In this document: positions 60,505 through 64,000 of the stretch, piece after piece
Layout of the letters: each line of letters opens with the position of its first letter
How positions within the stretch are numbered: position 1 is the first letter of the stretch
Source of the DNA: an uncultured Bacilli bacterium
GTDB taxonomy: Bacteria; Bacillota_I; Bacilli_A; RF39; UBA660
Direction of reading: 5' to 3'
Assembly (NCBI GenBank): GCA_934098565.1
Contig: CAKOON010000005.1
Location: 35,304-99,303, forward strand
Length of the DNA: 64,000 bases
Translations under genes and position numbers: made by a program
Notes under the pieces: model-generated
Databases searched by the model: none
Told to the model about the DNA's origin: nothing
Seen by the model: the letters and a program-made list of their open reading frames with translations, nothing else

Positions 60505-60966
60505 TTATTCAACGGTTATTTTACTACTAATAAAATCCATAAGATTATTTACCTCTTTAAGACTCATGCCTTCTTTAGAAATTAATAAAGCCCCAGTAAA
60601 TGGTAAACATAACACTATTAAATTCTTAGTTTCTTTAATAGACTTAATAATATCATAACTATATTCTAAATGATTATTAACTTCTTCCAAAATGATACTA
60701 TCTTTTAAGATTAGTTTAGACTTAGAATAATTTTTAAAATATACCTTATTAACATAAAAATGAATTTTTACACAGATAAGAGGAATACTTAAGATAAGTA
60801 AAATAAGTATAATACTTAAAAATATTATTAGAAAGTCGCCAATAATTATTCCTAGAAGAAAATTTACTAAAGAGGCGATACTTCCTACGATAAGAAGCCA
60901 TTTATATCTTATTTGATAAGCATATTCTTTAAATAAATTTGGTGTTACTGTGTATTCTAATTCCAT
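60505..60966 (-). CDS. YcxB-like membrane protein
   Basis: 153 aa. Two helices close together (WLLIVGSIASLVNFLLGIIIGDFLIIFLSIILILLILSIPLICVK) followed by a strand-rich cytoplasmic domain (SKLILKDSIILEEVNNHLEYSYDIIKSIKETKNLIVLCLPFTGALLISKEGMS), the layout of the YcxB-like domain (PF14317). Function unknown in the family. It is 32 bases after the glycosyltransferase gene and may share its transcript. Confidence 0.7.
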   Translation of the reverse strand: MELEYTVTPNLFKEYAYQIRYKWLLIVGSIASLVNFLLGIIIGDFLIIFLSIILILLILSIPLICVKIHFYVNKVYFKNYSKSKLILKDSIILEEVNNHLEYSYDIIKSIKETKNLIVLCLPFTGALLISKEGMSLKEVNNLMDFISSKITVE

Positions 60967-60998
60967 AAACTATCATTCCTCAATACTAGTATAACATA

Positions 60999-62075
60999 CT
61001 AATTATTATTAATATACTCTTCTATTAGTTTTTTATTATTTAATAGTCTTTCATTATCTTGGTCAATCTCTAAGGCTAACTTAACATATTTTAAAGAGGC
61101 ATGATATTTGCCGTTATAAAAACAAGCTACCGAGAGAATATCATAAATATTTAAATCCGTGGTAAAGGCTTCATTTATATAAGTTTTAGGGTGTATCTTA
61201 ATTTTTAAGGCTTCCTTACAAAGTTTTTCGGTTTCTTTATAGTCTTTTAATTCATAAGTAATTAGGGCTTTTTCCATATAAGGGTCTCTTAGATAGGGAC
61301 TTTCTTTAATGGCTAGATTACTCCAAAGAAGGGCTTCTTCGGGACGATTTAATTTCATATAAGAGCGAGCAATAAAGCGCATGGAGGCACATCTTTCATC
61401 TTTCCAGATGGCATTTTTTAGGTTAAGATGTCTTTCCAACATCTCAATAGCTTTATCCCATTTGCCATAATACATATATTCTCGGCCTAGATAATGGGTA
61501 TTACGGTCATTTTCAGGATTTTCTTTAACTGCTAATTCTAAGAGAGATAAATAACTACTTCTGTTCTTTTTACTATCAGGATAATGATTAACTATAATTT
61601 TATCGGTATAAAGTTGTTTTTCAACCCCTTGATATTCTAAGATTTCATGAACGGGATTAATCCATTTAAAACCTAATCTGGCATGAATTTTTTCACCATA
61701 AAAACTTATTATAGGATTATCATTTTTATCTAAAGACCAATTATAAATATATCTTAGTCTAGTTAAACCGGGTTTCCAGAGGGATTTAATAGTCTTTTTC
61801 CAACCTTTATTTAAAACTTCATCTAAGTCTAAACAAATACAAATATCAAAGTACTCTGGTATCATGTCTAAAGACCTATTTCTAGCAACATCAAAACGCC
61901 AAGGAGTTATTATTTCTTTTCTTACTGTTACTCCTAAAGACTTTAAGAGATTTACGGAGTTATCAGTAGAACCCGTATCTAAAACATATATTCCATCAGC
62001 TTCTTTAACACTTTCATACCATCTCTTAATGAATTTTTCTTCATTTTTACAGATTGCATATACACATATTTTCAC
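60999..62075 (-). CDS. Glycosyltransferase family 2 with C-terminal TPR-like repeats
   Basis: 358 aa. N-terminal GT-A domain: ICVYAICKNEEKFIKRWYESVKEADGIYVLDTGSTDNS, metal-binding CLDLDEVL, and later INPVHEIL. The second half (about 200-358) has helical repeats with TPR spacing (for example NTHYLGREYMYYGKWDKAIEMLERHL and EKALITYELKDYKETEKLCKEALKI). Enzymes of this plan add sugars to proteins or surface glycans, with the TPRs binding the acceptor; the acceptor here is unknown. Confidence 0.85.
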   Translation of the reverse strand: MKICVYAICKNEEKFIKRWYESVKEADGIYVLDTGSTDNSVNLLKSLGVTVRKEIITPWRFDVARNRSLDMIPEYFDICICLDLDEVLNKGWKKTIKSLWKPGLTRLRYIYNWSLDKNDNPIISFYGEKIHARLGFKWINPVHEILEYQGVEKQLYTDKIIVNHYPDSKKNRSSYLSLLELAVKENPENDRNTHYLGREYMYYGKWDKAIEMLERHLNLKNAIWKDERCASMRFIARSYMKLNRPEEALLWSNLAIKESPYLRDPYMEKALITYELKDYKETEKLCKEALKIKIHPKTYINEAFTTDLNIYDILSVACFYNGKYHASLKYVKLALEIDQDNERLLNNKKLIEEYINNN

Positions 62076-62116
62076 TATATCACCAGTTAATATTATTATT
62101 CTTTAAAGAAAAAAAG

Positions 62117-62133
62117 AACTCTTATTAGGAGTT
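62117..62133 (-). terminator. Terminator of the ART-like operon
   Basis: AACTC/GAGTT stem (62117-62121 and 62129-62133) with TTTTTTTC on the minus strand, overlapping the stop at 62132. Confidence 0.7.
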
Positions 62134-62410
62134 ACATTTCATTAAGGTTCCATATTTCTATAAGTTTTTGTTTTTCTTTACTATTACATTCATTAAAATA
62201 TAAGAGTCCTAAAAAGTCTTTACATGCTTCGGATAAATTCATCTCTTTAAGAGACTTCTTATCATCAAAATAAAACTCTTTAGTACTAAGTACTGCTAAG
62301 TCTTTAAGATTATTAATAAAGTCCCAAGATAATACTTTTAAATAGTTATTATCAATATATGGAAGTAACATTAATATCTCTTTAGCTAAATTACTATCTT
62401 CGATTACCAT
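62132..62410 (-). CDS. Small partner of the ART-like gene, unknown function
   Basis: 92 aa, acidic and helical, no membrane segment. Start overlaps the end of the 302-aa gene by 17 bases (translational coupling), so the two products probably act together, perhaps as effector and inhibitor (inference). No family recognised. Confidence 0.65.
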   Translation of the reverse strand: MVIEDSNLAKEILMLLPYIDNNYLKVLSWDFINNLKDLAVLSTKEFYFDDKKSLKEMNLSEACKDFLGLLYFNECNSKEKQKLIEIWNLNEM

Positions 62411-63302
62411 AACTAATATCTCCTTTAGAATATTTTTCTATCATCCAGTTATATATTTTCTTTATTGATGATAATGTTCTTGTAAAGCTATTATTTTTTA
62501 AGTCTTCGGTGGTTATTTTATTATTTACAACTTCTTTTTGACTATTTAATTTATATTCTTCATATTCTTCAGGATAAAAGTAAGTTTCTAAATTCATACA
62601 GTCACACCAAAAGTATTTATTTTTCATATTAGCAAGTCCTAAGACTTGAACATTCGTATTATTAAATAAAATTTTAGTAGATTCTACTTTATCTTTAGGA
62701 ACACATATGCATTTTATAGCCTCTAGAGGTATATCATTTTTAATAGCTATTTCAGGCAAATCGCTATGGACGAATGTTGATGATGCCCCACTAGCTCGTA
62801 AAGTTTCTTCCGAAGTGCCTATTAGTACAGGAAATGCGCCTTCATCTTTCGTCATATCTTTGGTCATATAATACCAAGCGACTTCTAAAACATCAGTTAA
62901 ACTGATAAAATCTCTTTTTCCTTCATTTTGACTCCATCTTTCCCCAGATAACACTTTTTCATTATGACTCTTAATAGTATCAACGCTATTTAATCCGTAT
63001 TTACTTATTCCTATTAAAGCGTTAGCATTCGTCCCATGAAAAATATTAATGTTATTAGCTCTCCAATAATCATAAGTTGGTCTATCACTAATTAAAACAT
63101 AAGCCATTGCCAATCTTCTGGCAGCTTCAATACTGGGGTTATTCCTTCCGCCGTAGTTTGATTTTAGAAAAGTATTACCCATCTTGCCTTTTTTAATTAA
63201 TTTATCTAGTTCTTTTATAGTCTCTTTATCTTTAGCATTCTCATAAAAGGAAACAAGAATTTGTTTATCCATTTCAGCAATTACTCTTTCTTCTTCAAAC
63301 AT
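62394..63302 (-). CDS. Possible ADP-ribosyltransferase-fold protein
   Basis: 302 aa. NIFHGTNANALIGISKYGLNSV (His89) recalls the PARP/RNA-phosphotransferase-type H motif, then FISLTDVLEVAWYYM (Tyr144/145) and LPEIAIKNDIPLEAIKCICVP (Glu184) would complete an H-Y-E triad. The N-terminal 50 residues are a helical Lys/Glu segment, and the C-terminal 90 are unlike known ART folds. No signal peptide. Starts after AGGTGG. Reasonable guess only; it could be an unrelated alpha/beta protein. Confidence 0.45.
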   Translation of the reverse strand: MFEEERVIAEMDKQILVSFYENAKDKETIKELDKLIKKGKMGNTFLKSNYGGRNNPSIEAARRLAMAYVLISDRPTYDYWRANNINIFHGTNANALIGISKYGLNSVDTIKSHNEKVLSGERWSQNEGKRDFISLTDVLEVAWYYMTKDMTKDEGAFPVLIGTSEETLRASGASSTFVHSDLPEIAIKNDIPLEAIKCICVPKDKVESTKILFNNTNVQVLGLANMKNKYFWCDCMNLETYFYPEEYEEYKLNSQKEVVNNKITTEDLKNNSFTRTLSSIKKIYNWMIEKYSKGDISYGNRR

Positions 63303-63354
63303 TCTATAACCACCTTATCTTAAGGTTAACTTAATTTCTTTAGAAAGTCAAATT

Positions 63355-63387
63355 AAAAAAGCAAACCTTTTTCAGATTTGCTTAATA
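63355..63387 (-). terminator. Intrinsic terminator of the collagen-like gene
   Basis: On the minus strand AGCAAATC and GGTTTGCT pair with one G-U around TGAAAAA, followed by TTTTTT. Directly after the stop at 63389-63391. Confidence 0.82.
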
Positions 63388-63388
63388 A

Positions 63389-64000
63389 TTAACCAGCAGC
63401 CCCTTGTGGTCCGGTTGGGCCGGTTGGGCCGGTTGGTCCAATGGGTAATACTAAATTTAAAACATAATTGGGTGCGTCACCGGTAATAGTTGCTGAGGCA
63501 CTTTCTCCACTAGATACAGTTCCGATTGATAAAGTTGGAGTCTCACCTGCAGCACCTTGAGCACCAGCTGCACCTTGTGGTCCGGTTGGACCTGTTGGGC
63601 CTTGTAAACCTTGAATACCTTGAGCGCCAGCTTCCCCTTGAGGTCCGGTTGGACCAGTTGGTCCTTGTAAACCTTGAATACCTTGGACACCGGCTTCACC
63701 TTGAGGTCCCGTTGGACCTGTTGGCCCTTGTAAACCTTGAATACCTTGGGCACCAGCTTCGCCTTGAGGTCCGGTTGGACCTGTTGGTCCTTGTAAACCT
63801 TGAATACCTTGGACACCAGCTGCACCTTGAGGTCCCGTTGGACCTGTTGGGCCTGTTGGTCCTTGTAAACCTTGAATACCTTGAGCACCAGCTGCACCTT
63901 GAGGTCCGGTTGGACCTATTGGTCCTTGTAAACCTTGAATACCTTGGGCACCAGCTTCGCCTTGAGGTCCGGTTGGACCTGTTGGACCCGTTGGACCTGT
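63389..64000 (-). CDS. Collagen-like G-X-Y repeat protein, C-terminal part
   Basis: 203 codons visible, the gene continues beyond the right edge. In the true frame (stop at 63389-63391) the protein is a run of Gly-X-Y triplets, with a repeating unit of 21 residues (GPTGPTGPQGEAGAQGIQGLQ, 63 bp) and small expansions, then a non-collagen segment (ETPTLSIGTVSSGESASATITG, ..LNLVLPIGPTG) near the end, and a short G-P-T tail ending GAAG. Triple-helix repeats of this kind are found in surface or phage-related proteins of Firmicutes. A Lys/Val-rich open frame in this region (63457-63897) is an artefact of the repeat. Confidence 0.88.
   Translation of the reverse strand, partial: TGPTGPTGPTGPQGEAGAQGIQGLQGPIGPTGPQGAAGAQGIQGLQGPTGPTGPTGPQGAAGVQGIQGLQGPTGPTGPQGEAGAQGIQGLQGPTGPTGPQGEAGVQGIQGLQGPTGPTGPQGEAGAQGIQGLQGPTGPTGPQGAAGAQGAAGETPTLSIGTVSSGESASATITGDAPNYVLNLVLPIGPTGPTGPTGPQGAAG

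Noticed and set aside
63457..63897. Open frame encoding a Lys/Val/Gln-rich repetitive protein
   Set aside because: It is another frame of the collagen-like gene; the Gly-X-Y frame has the stop and terminator in place.
63389..64000. CRISPR-like array
   Set aside because: Regular repeats are coding (Gly-X-Y) without unique spacers, so it is not an array.

Overview
The window is AT-rich, densely packed bacterial DNA with strong AGGAGG-type ribosome binding sites, Firmicutes-type promoters, a T-box leader and many intrinsic terminators. TGA works as a stop codon (for example the dus stop overlaps the rlu start as ATGA), so this is code 11 and not a Mycoplasma code. An archaeal/eukaryote-type ProRS, PduL in place of a classical phosphotransacetylase, a stripped-down Tad secretion locus with a giant Cys-rich surface protein, and collagen-like repeats suggest a small-genome, host-associated relative of the Bacilli (an uncultured RF39/Tenericutes-like gut lineage). 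That placement is an inference from gene content. Most genes lie on the minus strand.

Region by region. 1-4800: a partial gene, an initiating sugar transferase, a PIN-domain protein, a DUF805 membrane protein and a sugar-nucleotide transferase. 4800-11523: pcrA, two co-transcribed helical proteins of unknown role, and ruvA/ruvB with a HAD nucleotidase between them. 11755-14675: a three-gene accessory operon (Fic protein, PD-(D/E)XK-like nuclease, small membrane protein) with a consensus promoter whose spacer carries a palindromic operator. 15015-28349: a nine-gene Tad-like operon (TadC, TadB, CpaF ATPase, two SAF-domain CpaB-like proteins, a pseudopilin-like protein, a 2051-aa exported protein with a possible thioester motif, and two anchored surface proteins). 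28389-35153: rpsD with a structured leader, a decayed HipA-like gene, a paired M16 peptidase locus, a propeller-like membrane protein and a dGTPase-type HD hydrolase.

35235-36717: a gene with an in-frame stop near its start and an orphan MvaI/BcnI-type restriction endonuclease. 36874-43710: tRNA-Pro, tRNA-Arg, a KsgA/Erm-like methyltransferase, a MarR-controlled pair of ABC exporters with a clear operator, and an XRE regulator. 44122-56382: a RelB/DinJ-like protein with a Cys/Asp metal-binding-type tail, gmk, proS, T-box-controlled valS, two proteins of unknown function, an unlinked PilB/GspE ATPase and a single-module Clp-type AAA+ protein. 56466-57338: tRNA-Asn, then a non-coding-looking stretch that resolves into a candidate type I toxin-antitoxin module: a short hydrophobic peptide, a convergent antisense RNA, complementary mRNA ends and flanking direct repeats. 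57553-64000: rlu/dus, pduL, a relic of a surface protein, a YcxB-like protein, a glycosyltransferase with helical repeats, a possible ADP-ribosyltransferase with a small partner, and the 3' end of a collagen-like protein.

The genes most worth follow-up are the candidate type I module at 56758-57180, the Fic/nuclease operon with its operator, the Cys-rich RelB fusion and the Tad/giant-protein locus. No database search was possible; family names rest on motifs read by eye.
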